From: an uncultured Lachnospiraceae bacterium
Lineage (GTDB): Bacteria; Bacillota; Clostridia; Lachnospirales; Lachnospiraceae
DNA: 23,607 nt
Assembly: GCA_947382415.1 (NCBI GenBank)
Contig: CANCYO010000044.1
Coordinates: 1-23,607, forward strand
Direction: 5' to 3'
Part shown: positions 16,409 through 23,607 of the stretch, piece by piece
How positions within the stretch are numbered: the first letter of the stretch is position 1
Layout of the letters: each line of letters starts with the position of its first letter
Made by a program: the position numbers and the translations under genes
Notes under the pieces: model-generated
Seen by the model: only the letters and a program-made list of their open reading frames with translations
The model's database searches: none
What the model was told of the DNA's origin: nothing

Positions 16409-16436
16409 AAAAAGCTGGGATGCTTCCCAGCTTTTT
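16409..16436. terminator. Bidirectional-looking terminator after cheV
   Basis: AAAAAGCTGGGA and TCCCAGCTTTTT form a perfect 12-bp stem around a four-base loop, with A- and T-runs on opposite sides. It lies about 30 bases after the cheV stop on the minus strand and separates cheV from the Sir2-like gene. Confidence 0.9.
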
Positions 16437-16467
16437 ACTCTATCCTTTACCCTGTATCGTTTGAATC

Positions 16468-17379
16468 CTAATAGTTCAAATGTTTCTCTTCCACCAAACT
16501 GTCCACAACTCTGACCAGATTGCCGATCTCAGGTTTGGAGAGCTGTGCATTGGCTCCCAGGGATTCTCCTTTTCTCTTCATCTCGTCATTCACCAGAGAT
16601 GAGAAAATGATGATGGGAATATCTGCCGTCTCAGGGTCATCCTTCACCAGTTTTGTGAGACGGTGTCCATCCATCTCGGGCATCTCGATATCGGTAATGA
16701 TGATGCGCACATGATCCTTAAGCGTTCCCTCCGCCTTACACTGGCAGACCACATCATACGCCCTCTGCCCATTCTCGGTGTGGATCAGATTGTCATAGCC
16801 CGCAGCCTTCAGGCAGTCCACGATCAGCTTGTTCAGGAGAGGCGAATCCTCCGCGATCAAAATAGGAACCTCACTTCTGTTGCGCTGCCCCAGCTCCGCA
16901 ATCTCAGAAACCTTCAGACCGGTCTCAGGATTGATATCCGTCACAATCTTCTCAAAGTCCAGAATGATGATCAGCTTGCCGTCTTTCTTGATGATACCGG
17001 TGGCCACACTCTCCTCCGTAGTGGACAATGTCGCATCAGGCTTGATGATATCTCTCCAGGAAACGCGGTGAATGCCTCTTACCTCCTCCACATGAAACGC
17101 TATATCAAGCTTATTGAAATTGGTTATGATAAAGAGGCCCTTAGGCTCAGACTCTCCGCGCCCGAGACAGTTTTTCAAATCGATGGCCGTGATCATGGTA
17201 TCGCGAGGCATGAAGATTCCTTCAATACTCGGATGTGAATTGGGAACCGGGGTCACCGCCTGATAAGTGATGATCTCCTTGATCTTGGCTACATTAATGC
17301 CGTACGAGTTGCCGCCCAGCGTAAACTCCAGAACCTCCAGCTCATTTGTTCCTTGCTCCAATAATATCTTTGTATCCAT
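16468..17379 (-). CDS. cheV: Chemotaxis coupling protein CheV (CheW domain plus receiver)
   Basis: CheV joins a CheW-type coupling domain to a response-regulator receiver and helps link receptors to CheA and adapt the signal. The 303-residue protein has the CheW-like part at about 14-155 (LEFTLGGNSYGINVAKIKEII, then PSIEGIFMPRDTMITAIDL). The receiver at about 172-300 keeps Glu177-Asp178, phosphoacceptor Asp230 in TDIEMPEMDG, Ser260/261 and Lys282 in SKPE, so it should be phosphorylated. No cheA, cheY or receptor gene is nearby. The gene has its own promoter and a strong terminator. AGGTGG precedes the ATG. Confidence 0.93.
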   Translation of the reverse strand: MDTKILLEQGTNELEVLEFTLGGNSYGINVAKIKEIITYQAVTPVPNSHPSIEGIFMPRDTMITAIDLKNCLGRGESEPKGLFIITNFNKLDIAFHVEEVRGIHRVSWRDIIKPDATLSTTEESVATGIIKKDGKLIIILDFEKIVTDINPETGLKVSEIAELGQRNRSEVPILIAEDSPLLNKLIVDCLKAAGYDNLIHTENGQRAYDVVCQCKAEGTLKDHVRIIITDIEMPEMDGHRLTKLVKDDPETADIPIIIFSSLVNDEMKRKGESLGANAQLSKPEIGNLVRVVDSLVEEKHLNY

Positions 17380-17403
17380 TTTTCCACCTCGCTGATTATG
17401 TTT

Positions 17404-17444
17404 ATGGATGAGAAGGCACCTTCTGATGTTTTTCTCTCATCCAT
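17404..17444 (-). promoter_or_regulatory. Inverted repeat over the cheV transcription start
   Basis: ATGGATGAGA (17404-17413) and TCTCATCCAT (17435-17444) are perfect 10-bp inverted copies 21 bases apart. The right copy overlaps the last two bases of the -10 box and the predicted start. It could be an operator; as RNA it could form only if transcription begins earlier than predicted. Confidence 0.5.
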
Positions 17445-17451
17445 TATAACA
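17443..17451 (-). promoter_or_regulatory. cheV promoter, extended -10
   Basis: TGTTATAAT on the minus strand is a perfect extended -10. The hexamer at the -35 position (GTTCCA, 17 bases away) is weak. Transcription would start near 17436, about 57 bases before the cheV ATG. Confidence 0.6.
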
Positions 17452-17532
17452 TATTTCACAGAAAATGGAACTACAAATTCCATCAATTTGTGAAAATTTG
17501 AATTTATTTTATATCTCCAATTTTTCCTGTTC

Positions 17533-20052
17533 TCATATATTCTCGTTTTGGATCGTCGCGATCAGATTTTTCCCCTTTAATTTGTTCATGGAATATTTCA
17601 TAATTCCGGATAACAGTAAAAACACCGCCGCCACCGCAATCGCCATTCCGCCCACGGGCCAGTAAAAACGCATCTCCACGCCTGCTCCCAATGCCCTGTG
17701 GAACAGCGCGGACAGCGCCAGCCCCAGAGGCAGGCCGATGAGCAGAGCCTTGCCGCCGTAAAACAGACCCTCCAGCCAGATCATCCGCCGAAATTCTCTC
17801 TGCGTCATCCCGATGGCCATCAACATGGCAAATTCCTGTTCGCGAAGCTCCATATTGGTGGTCACCGTGTTAAAGATATTGGTGATGCCGATGAGCGCCA
17901 CCACAGCGATAAATCCATATAAAAAGACAGATATCACCAAAAGCAGACTCCGCTCAGACTGCCAGGACTCCATATAATTAGACAGTTTGAAGTTTACAAG
18001 TCCCATTTCTCCCCGGACATGCTCTTCTATGTCCCACGCATCACTACACCGCAGAAAGACTCCCACATACTCTGGGCTTTTGTGAGCCAAAGCCTCCAGA
18101 TGGCGATCCATCCAACTGTCGCTGACAATACACACCGGAGTATTATAAAAAACATATTCCATGGAAAAGGGTTTTACGTCCGTCTGGGCAAGCACTTCCA
18201 CAGACACCTCAGAGGCCCCCGTACCCGTCAGAACGTCCCCCTGCTTAAAACGGGCGATCCTACCTGTCTCGGAGTGCAGCTTATTATCCCCGTCACGCCA
18301 GGTCTGCTCAAACTGAGCATAGACTATCGCTTTGTCCCTTGCCTGCTCAGGCGATACCCCCACGCTCCGGCAATACTGCCTGTAGGCCAAATCCCCCAGA
18401 GAGTACACCCAGATAATGCTGTTATCCGGGATATCCGATTCTTCAAAACCGCGGTATTCTTCCGTATAATCAAGCAGATCCGCATCCATATTAAAAATAC
18501 CGTTTCTAACGATCTCCGCCTCCTGCACCCCGGGAAGCTGTGCTATCCGCTCCGCCTTCTCCAGCCCATCCTCATCGTACAGACTGATCTGTATGTGATA
18601 ATGACGATTCTCATAATACAGTGCAGAAGCGGCAAGGCTCAGATGCACAAAACCGGTCATGCCGATAAACACAGCCACGCTGACCACGATGGACACTACC
18701 GTCGTCCGGTACTTCACCCTGGCACGCCTGAGATTTTTGTAAGCCACCCGGCCTCCCACACCAAACAGTCTGTCAACATAAGCAGGGCATCTCAGCTCTC
18801 TGCCGTGAATTTTGATCATATCGTTGGAGCGCATGGCACTGATGGGAGAAATCTTTGCCGCCCGTCTGGCCGACTGGAGCGCTGAGAAAAAAATGGTCGT
18901 CATGGACAACAGCACCGCTGTCACAACTGCCGGAACGGATATCCCGAAAATAAGCCGGATGTCTATGGCATTTTCCACCAGACCTCCCACAGCCATGACC
19001 AGAATCCATACACCGGTAATTCCACAGAAAACGCCAAGCGGTATCCCAATAAGCCCCAGAAAACACGCTTCATAATATACAATCCTGCGCTGCTGCACAG
19101 ACGTAGCCCCCACCGACGACAATCTGCCATAAAGCTTCATTTTCTCCATGAGAGAGATCATAAAACTGTTGCGGATGCAGAATACACTGGTAACCATGAT
19201 GATCGTCACAGCTACCGCCGCCATGCCATAGATCATGCCAAGCGTCCTGGAAGAAAAGGAAAAACGAAGCCATTTGTTCAGCCAGTAATTCTCCTGAACC
19301 TCTTTTGCAGCTTCCGACAGCCCCGCATTTACCTGATCGCTGTGTTTAAGCCCCCAGTCCGTGTAAGTGGCATACACTTCCATACAGGCGTTTTGCTCCG
19401 GCTCCTCCATAATGGTAAAAACCGAATAGCCCGGCGCCATACGCGCCTCCACCGCATCGTTGGGGCGGGCAATGATCCCCACGACGGTATAGGTCTGCGC
19501 GGTCTGTGTCTCCAGATGCTCCTCCTCATAGCTGTAAGGATTCTGCTGACTCAGAATATCACTTCCGGAGACACGCTGCCCCAGCTCCAGCCCAAGCACA
19601 TCCCCCACCCCATATTTCACCAGTCCGTTGGAAGCTATATGCCTGCCGATCACCAGCTCGGAATCATTCTCCGGCATACGTCCTTCCAGAAGCTGCAGGG
19701 ACAGCGCCTCGAATGCCTCCTGATTCAGAGCTCTGACATACAGATATGGCTTGTCGGGATTCTGACTCCCGGGAAGCTTCGCATAGCCCACCCCGGCTGC
19801 CAGCGCCAGTTTCCTGATATGCCTGTTATTCTCAAAATATTTGAGGTCTTCCTCCCGGACTCCGGAGAACAGATAATTGTAATCCCCGTTCTGTATCTTC
19901 TCGTATTCCACAATACTGGCCCGAAAACTCACCGCCAGACAGGCCACGCCGGTGATCAGCGCCACAGCCATAATAATGCCAATGATCGTAACAGTCGTGC
20001 GCTTTCTGTTTTCTCTCATGGAGCGGAAACAACATTTCTGCAGAATGTTCAT
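17533..20052 (-). CDS. ABC transporter permease with two FtsX-type domains
   Basis: The 839-residue protein has one N-terminal helix (about 18-42) and an external domain rich in short motifs, followed by a three-helix FtsX core around 270-395. A second copy follows: a helix near 450, an external domain, and a three-helix core around 715-830. This eight-helix layout is that of MacB/LolE-like and peptide-export or peptide-sensing transporters in Firmicutes. These work by conformational transmission and not by classical channel transport. The start overlaps the ATPase stop as ATGA, so the pair is coupled. Antimicrobial peptide resistance, lipid or peptide release, or cell-wall hydrolase control are possible roles. 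The sequence does not show the substrate. Confidence 0.9.
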   Translation of the reverse strand: MNILQKCCFRSMRENRKRTTVTIIGIIMAVALITGVACLAVSFRASIVEYEKIQNGDYNYLFSGVREEDLKYFENNRHIRKLALAAGVGYAKLPGSQNPDKPYLYVRALNQEAFEALSLQLLEGRMPENDSELVIGRHIASNGLVKYGVGDVLGLELGQRVSGSDILSQQNPYSYEEEHLETQTAQTYTVVGIIARPNDAVEARMAPGYSVFTIMEEPEQNACMEVYATYTDWGLKHSDQVNAGLSEAAKEVQENYWLNKWLRFSFSSRTLGMIYGMAAVAVTIIMVTSVFCIRNSFMISLMEKMKLYGRLSSVGATSVQQRRIVYYEACFLGLIGIPLGVFCGITGVWILVMAVGGLVENAIDIRLIFGISVPAVVTAVLLSMTTIFFSALQSARRAAKISPISAMRSNDMIKIHGRELRCPAYVDRLFGVGGRVAYKNLRRARVKYRTTVVSIVVSVAVFIGMTGFVHLSLAASALYYENRHYHIQISLYDEDGLEKAERIAQLPGVQEAEIVRNGIFNMDADLLDYTEEYRGFEESDIPDNSIIWVYSLGDLAYRQYCRSVGVSPEQARDKAIVYAQFEQTWRDGDNKLHSETGRIARFKQGDVLTGTGASEVSVEVLAQTDVKPFSMEYVFYNTPVCIVSDSWMDRHLEALAHKSPEYVGVFLRCSDAWDIEEHVRGEMGLVNFKLSNYMESWQSERSLLLVISVFLYGFIAVVALIGITNIFNTVTTNMELREQEFAMLMAIGMTQREFRRMIWLEGLFYGGKALLIGLPLGLALSALFHRALGAGVEMRFYWPVGGMAIAVAAVFLLLSGIMKYSMNKLKGKNLIATIQNENI

Positions 20053-20732
20053 CTGTCCACCCCCTGCCCGCCGCAGATGCAGCCATCCTCAATGACCAGG
20101 ACCCGGTCCGCCCTCTTGGCCAGTTCCGCATTGTGCGTGATCATAATGATCGTCTGCTTATATCTGTGGTTGGCCTCGTGCAAAAGCGTCATGATCTCAT
20201 CACTGGCCTTGCTGTCAAGGTTTCCGGTGGGCTCATCCGCCAGCAGAATGGCAGGTCTGGTGATCAGCGCCCTGCCTATGGCCACCCGCTGCTGCTGACC
20301 GCCGGAAAGCTCGTTGGGAAGATGCCCCATACGCTTATCCAGCCCCAGAGTCACCGCCAGTTCCCGCACCAGCTCCGCATCCGGTTTCCTGCCGTCCAGC
20401 TCACAGGGCAGCGTCATATTCTCCTCCACATTCAACACCGGGATCAGATTATAAAACTGATAGATCAGCCCCACCTGCCGCCTGCGGAAGATCGCCAGCC
20501 TGTCGTTGTCCATTTGATAAATATCCTGATCCTCAATCAGAACTCTCCCCGAGGTCGGCCTGTCCACACCGCCGATCAGATGAAGCAGCGTGGACTTTCC
20601 GCTGCCCGAGCTGCCGACTATGGCCACAAATTCTCCTCTTGCCACAGTCAGATTGATATCGTTTACGGCAATTACCTCATTGCTGTCTTTGCCGTATATT
20701 TTGGTCAGATGCTCTGTCCTCAAAATCTCCAT
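20049..20732 (-). CDS. ABC transporter ATP-binding protein (LolD/MacB type)
   Basis: The 227-residue ATPase powers the adjacent FtsX-type permease. It shows Walker A GSSGSGKST, the Q-loop segment IYQFYNLIPVLNVEEN, signature LSGGQQQRVAIGRAL, Walker B ILLADEPTGNLDS and the switch His in MITHN. The Phe-Tyr-Asn-Leu words after the Q-loop Gln and the TGNLDS ending are typical of the LolD/MacB/BceA group. I place the start at the ATG at 20732 (MEILRTEHLTKIYG); an ATG ten codons upstream has no ribosome binding site, while GGTGA lies shortly before 20732. A two-component pair lies directly upstream and probably controls this unit. Confidence 0.93.
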   Translation of the reverse strand: MEILRTEHLTKIYGKDSNEVIAVNDINLTVARGEFVAIVGSSGSGKSTLLHLIGGVDRPTSGRVLIEDQDIYQMDNDRLAIFRRRQVGLIYQFYNLIPVLNVEENMTLPCELDGRKPDAELVRELAVTLGLDKRMGHLPNELSGGQQQRVAIGRALITRPAILLADEPTGNLDSKASDEIMTLLHEANHRYKQTIIMITHNAELAKRADRVLVIEDGCICGGQGVDR

Positions 20733-20792
20733 CCCGTCACCACGTCCTTCCTTTTTATACATGCTTTATTCAAGTATCTTCGTTCCTCACAC

Positions 20793-20825
20793 AGTATAAA
20801 AAACCAAAATGACAATTCGGTGACA
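20793..20825 (-). promoter_or_regulatory. Probable regulator-activated promoter with TGTCA-N6-TGTCA box
   Basis: On the minus strand TGTCA-N6-TGTCA (20825-20810) forms a direct repeat of period 11. TATACT, a good -10 box, follows after 11 bases (20798-20793). No usual -35 element is present at 17 bases. This matches PhoB-type promoters, where the direct repeat replaces the -35 element. The predicted start is near 20786, about 54 bases before the ABC ATPase gene. Confidence 0.6.
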
Positions 20826-20835
20826 TTTTCCGAAA

Positions 20836-22077
20836 TTATTGAATGCATTTCATGAATTTAATGTGGAATACCGTGCATCTGCCCTCCTCAGACTCCACTG
20901 TAATATGCCCGTTCTGCCTCTCCACAACCTCCTTCGAAAGAGCCAGTCCGATTCCCACACTGTCCTCCATGGGCGCAGTTCCCCGATAGAATCTCCGAAA
21001 CAGCATCTGCCTCTCCTTCTTTGATATTCCGACGCCGCTGTCACAAACACAGATCTCTGTATAGACCTCGTTTTCCAAAGCGCTGATCTCTACTTTCCCC
21101 CCGGCGGGACTGTGCTCTATGGCATTTTTCACAATATTGCCCAGCGCCTCTATGGTCCAGCTCTCGTCCACATTCAGGAAGGCGTCCTCCTGTAATTGAA
21201 GCTCCAGGCTGACATCCTTCCATTCCGCCAGAGTCTCCAGCCCCTGCACACAGCGCTCCACCAGAGTCCGTACCAAAACTTTCTGCCGGTTCAATTCCAC
21301 CACTCCGGCCTCCAGCCTCGAGACCTTCAGCATCGCTGTGATCAGCCAGGACATTCCGGTGAGCTGCCTGAGAATCTGGGACAAAAACTGATGTCTGACC
21401 TCAGGATCCATATTCTCATCCTCCGCCAGATTGTCCGCAAGCACGGTGGCAGAAGTCAATGGCGTTTTTAACTGATGTGAAATATTGGCCACGGAATCCG
21501 CCAGCGCCATTCTCTGACTCCGGGCCAGATCAGCCTGCTCCTTCATCATTACCGTTAATCTGTATATCTCGTTGCGAAGACCGCTCAGCTCATCGTCCGC
21601 ATTGTCCTCCAGCTCCAGACAGTAAACGCCCCGCTCCAGCCCCTCCATATAATTCTGCACCTTAGCAATCTGCTCCTGCCTTTTTTGCTGCCAGGCAAAC
21701 AAACCGGCGATTCCCACAGCGGATAAAATAACAAAAAAGAGATTGCACCCTGCCTGCAGTCTCCTCAGTTCGCGCTCCTGCGCATTAAATGTGCTGCTCC
21801 CCCACTCAGGGAAAACACCGTAACGCGCAAGCCTGTCCTGTCCCCATTCCGCAGGATATTCTCCATCCAGCAGGCCGATCAATGCCGCCTCCGACACATC
21901 GGGATAAGACGCCAGTACCTGTTCCAAAACAGCACCCGCAAAACGCGTATGTTCTCTGCGCATCCGATTTTGATAAAGTCCAATACCAATATTGGCCAAA
22001 ATCAACCCCGTGGCAGCAAACAGAAACAGCTTTGCCGCCAGACGCTTCATCTCGCCATTCCATCTGAATCCTCTCAT
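20836..22077 (-). CDS. Membrane sensor histidine kinase
   Basis: The 413-residue kinase has two membrane helices (about 14-34 and 112-130) enclosing an external domain of roughly 75 residues that may sense the signal. A short linker follows, then the dimerisation domain with H-box SVANISHQLKTPLTS (His201). The ATPase domain shows N-box NIVKNAIEHS (314-323), G1 DSGVGIS, F-box FRRFYRG and G2 GIGLALSK. It would phosphorylate the response regulator whose gene ends 17 bases upstream. It is not a short-loop BceS-type kinase, since an external domain is present. GGAG stands six bases before the ATG. Confidence 0.94.
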   Translation of the reverse strand: MRGFRWNGEMKRLAAKLFLFAATGLILANIGIGLYQNRMRREHTRFAGAVLEQVLASYPDVSEAALIGLLDGEYPAEWGQDRLARYGVFPEWGSSTFNAQERELRRLQAGCNLFFVILSAVGIAGLFAWQQKRQEQIAKVQNYMEGLERGVYCLELEDNADDELSGLRNEIYRLTVMMKEQADLARSQRMALADSVANISHQLKTPLTSATVLADNLAEDENMDPEVRHQFLSQILRQLTGMSWLITAMLKVSRLEAGVVELNRQKVLVRTLVERCVQGLETLAEWKDVSLELQLQEDAFLNVDESWTIEALGNIVKNAIEHSPAGGKVEISALENEVYTEICVCDSGVGISKKERQMLFRRFYRGTAPMEDSVGIGLALSKEVVERQNGHITVESEEGRCTVFHIKFMKCIQ

Positions 22078-22094
22078 CCTCTTCTCCGCCCAGT

Positions 22095-22757
22095 CTACTT
22101 TTCTATGCGATATCCCATTCCCCGGACCGTTTTGATCACATTGCCATCCGGATCTCCTATTTTCTCGCGAATGCGTTTCATAGTCACCGACAGGGTATTA
22201 TCGTTCACGAAATTGCCGGAGACATCCCAGACACCGGACAGTATCTCGTCTCTGGTAAAAAGTTTACCGGGACAGGAAAGCATATTGTACAAGATTCTGT
22301 ATTCCAGCTTCGTCAGCAGCACTTCCTCCTCTCCCACTGTGACTCTCCCCGTCAACGTATCCAGCGCAACCTGCCCGCAGCGCAGAATCGTACTCCCCTT
22401 ACCCACGCGCCGCAGCACATTTTTGATGCGGGACAAAAGCTCCCTGTTGCGAAAAGGCTTCACGATATAATCGTCCGCCCCCAGGTCGAAGCCCTTTACC
22501 ACATCTGCTTCCTCTTCCCGCGCCGTCAGGAAAATAACAGGCGTGTCACTTTTTTTGCGCAGCTCCTGGCAAAACGCGAATCCGTCCCCGTCAGGCAGCG
22601 ATATATCCAACAGAAGCAGGTCATAGGTATTATTTCCCAGAAAGCTCTTAGCCTGCACAATATCGCCTGCGGCATCTACCTCATACCCCTGTGAATTAAG
22701 TAAATACTTTAGTCCCAGAACAATATTTTCATTATCCTCCACCAATAATATCCGCAT
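22095..22757 (-). CDS. OmpR/PhoB family response regulator
   Basis: The 220-residue protein has a receiver (1-115) with acidic Glu7-Asp8, phosphoacceptor Asp51 in LLLLDISLPDGDG, Thr78 and Lys100 in VKPF. The C-terminal winged helix (about 125-220) includes LTKLEYRILYNML and the recognition-helix region NTLSVTMKRIREKIG, ending in VRGMGYRIEK. Such regulators dimerise on phosphorylation and bind tandem direct repeats of period 10-11. Exactly that kind of repeat stands before the ABC genes of the same cluster. AAGGAGG lies ten bases before the ATG. Confidence 0.95.
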   Translation of the reverse strand: MRILLVEDNENIVLGLKYLLNSQGYEVDAAGDIVQAKSFLGNNTYDLLLLDISLPDGDGFAFCQELRKKSDTPVIFLTAREEEADVVKGFDLGADDYIVKPFRNRELLSRIKNVLRRVGKGSTILRCGQVALDTLTGRVTVGEEEVLLTKLEYRILYNMLSCPGKLFTRDEILSGVWDVSGNFVNDNTLSVTMKRIREKIGDPDGNVIKTVRGMGYRIEK

Positions 22758-22780
22758 TATGCTGCATCCTCCTTCTCTAA

Positions 22781-22799
22781 ATTATATCATATTATATCA
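22781..22799 (-). promoter_or_regulatory. Tandem extended -10 boxes before the response regulator
   Basis: TGATATAAT occurs twice on the minus strand, at 22799-22791 and 22789-22781, exactly 10 bases apart. The upstream copy would start transcription near 22784 and leave the AAGGAGG site in the transcript; the downstream copy would start inside it. No good -35 is visible. Confidence 0.5.
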
Positions 22800-22830
22800 A
22801 AACTCCCTTTTCGGAAAAGTGTTCTCAATG

Positions 22831-23451
22831 CTAATCATATAAAGCCTCCCATTTTTCTGAATTCATTGCCTTAAAACACATTTCTATTTGTTCTCTGTTA
22901 TTCTTTTCTTCTGCAAGACAAGGTAATTCATCAATATCAAAATAATCATAACCTATAGTTTCAATATTGGAAACGAACTCGCCGCCTGTCACTTCACATT
23001 GCATAAATATTTTGCATACTTAATAGGCATAAATAGGCAGATTGTGCTTTTCTCTGTCCTGAACTGCGATTATCCGTTTAACTCTGATATCAAGTCCCGC
23101 TTCTTCTTTAACTTCCTTTATCGTATTTTCCTCAACAGAAACATTCACGTCTACCCAACCGCCCGGCAATGCCCATGTACCATTTGCTTCATGTACAAGC
23201 AATATTTTTCCCTCTTTAAATATAGCTGCCCGTGTATCTATTTTAGGTGTTTGGTATCCCACATCATTACAGAATAAATCTTTTACCTTTTCAAGTGGTA
23301 TCTCTGACTGATAACTGATTATTTCTGCTGATATTTCTCTAATACGTTCATATCTTTCAAGCTCATATTTATCTTTACTATAAAATAAACCTGCCTGTGC
23401 TAAGCCTTGAAGTTCAACCGCCCATTGTAACCATTTTTCGTTTTTCTCCAT
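22831..23451 (-). pseudogene. Nudix hydrolase with N-terminal Nudix_hydro_N domain, broken by an in-frame TAA
   Basis: The N-terminal part (WLQWAVELQGLAQAGLFYS, then YERIREISAEI) is the helical domain found before a class of Nudix hydrolases that cleave nucleoside diphosphate-linked molecules such as ADP-ribose or CDP-choline. The Nudix box follows as GGWVDVNVSVEENTIKEVKEEAGL. After LPIYAY a TAA stands at 23022-23020. The same frame then continues VCKIFMQCEVTGG, YDYFDIDELPCLAEEKN, and ends EKWEALYD at the TAG at 22833-22831, as expected for a full protein of about 206 residues. A single nonsense change therefore separates two otherwise intact parts. The preferred start is the ATG at 23451; an in-frame ATG at 23463 touches the GGAAGG. 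Base content is much more AT-rich than the genes to its left. Confidence 0.8.
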
Positions 23452-23490
23452 ATGATAATGCATCCTTCCAAATCCCGATTTATATATTTG

Positions 23491-23519
23491 ATTATAAAAT
23501 TTTTATCTGCCATTTACAA
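23491..23519 (-). promoter_or_regulatory. Promoter of the Nudix gene
   Basis: On the minus strand TTGTAA (23519-23514) and a perfect TATAAT (23496-23491) are 17 bases apart. The start would be near 23484, about 33 bases before the gene. Confidence 0.6.
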
Positions 23520-23550
23520 TGTATATTTAAAAGTTAGCATCAAAATAATT

Positions 23551-23576
23551 TTAATAAAAAAGTGTCTTCGACACTT
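23551..23576 (-). terminator. Terminator of a gene beyond the right edge
   Basis: Read on the minus strand, AAGTGTC and GACACTT form a 7-bp stem around GAA and run into a TTTTTT tract. It would end a minus-strand transcript entering from the right. The last 30 bases of the window also hold a short CCCCCA/TGGGGG palindrome (23588-23603) whose meaning is unclear. Confidence 0.65.
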
Positions 23577-23607
23577 CAACCCCCTGGCCCCCATTCATGG
23601 GGGAATT

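Noticed and set aside
17473..17491. ACAAATT/AATTTGT hairpin as terminator of the ABC operon
   Set aside because: The 7-bp stem is nearly all A-T and no T-run follows on the minus strand, so I cannot call it a terminator.
23588..23603. CCCCCA/TGGGGG palindrome at the right edge as a CRISPR repeat or transposon end
   Set aside because: There is only one copy in the window and the sequence ends four bases later, so neither repetition nor a target duplication can be seen.

Overview
The window looks like a piece of a low-to-mid GC Firmicutes chromosome, most likely class Clostridia, family Lachnospiraceae. This is inferred from family knowledge, not from a search. The signs are AGGAGG-type ribosome binding sites, a DNA polymerase I without a working proofreading site, an FtsA-like protein beside polA and coaE, a one-step diaminopimelate dehydrogenase next to lysA, CheV, and no encoded CCA on the tRNA. 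All protein genes lie on the minus strand. The only plus-strand gene is tRNA-Leu(CAA).

Left part (1-4600): an FtsA-like ATPase runs off the left edge. It is followed in reverse order by coaE, polA and a small membrane protein with a zinc-binding anti-sigma motif. A degenerate 17-bp tandem repeat between the last two carries two extended -10 boxes that could drive polA. The tRNA-Leu has its own promoter and a strong terminator.

Middle part (4583-16360): a solitary protein with two FliD-C-like modules is followed by a long run of nine closely packed genes. In transcription order these are a divergent Sir2-like protein, a 640-residue low-complexity membrane protein, hisH, hisF, ung, ddh, lysA, an S66 LD-carboxypeptidase-like peptidase and a membrane HD-GYP/GGDEF protein. 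Several junctions overlap or are separated by only a few bases. The run therefore joins histidine synthesis, base-excision repair, meso-DAP/lysine synthesis, possible muropeptide or peptide cleavage, and c-di-GMP metabolism. The HD-GYP/GGDEF protein appears to end in a second GGDEF domain with the active site lost but an RxxD inhibitory site kept, while the first GGDEF domain shows the reverse.

Right part (16400-22800): cheV stands alone, with its own promoter and terminator. Beyond it lies a signalling and export module of response regulator, histidine kinase, ABC ATPase and FtsX-type permease. The intergenic region before the ABC pair holds TGTCA-N6-TGTCA placed 11 bp upstream of a -10 box. 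That is the layout of a PhoB-type activated promoter and suggests direct control by the neighbouring regulator.

Right edge (22780-23607): this stretch is clearly richer in A and T. It holds a Nudix hydrolase gene broken by one in-frame TAA; the reading frame continues intact to a family-typical C-terminus. A minus-strand terminator belonging to an unseen gene further right closes the window.
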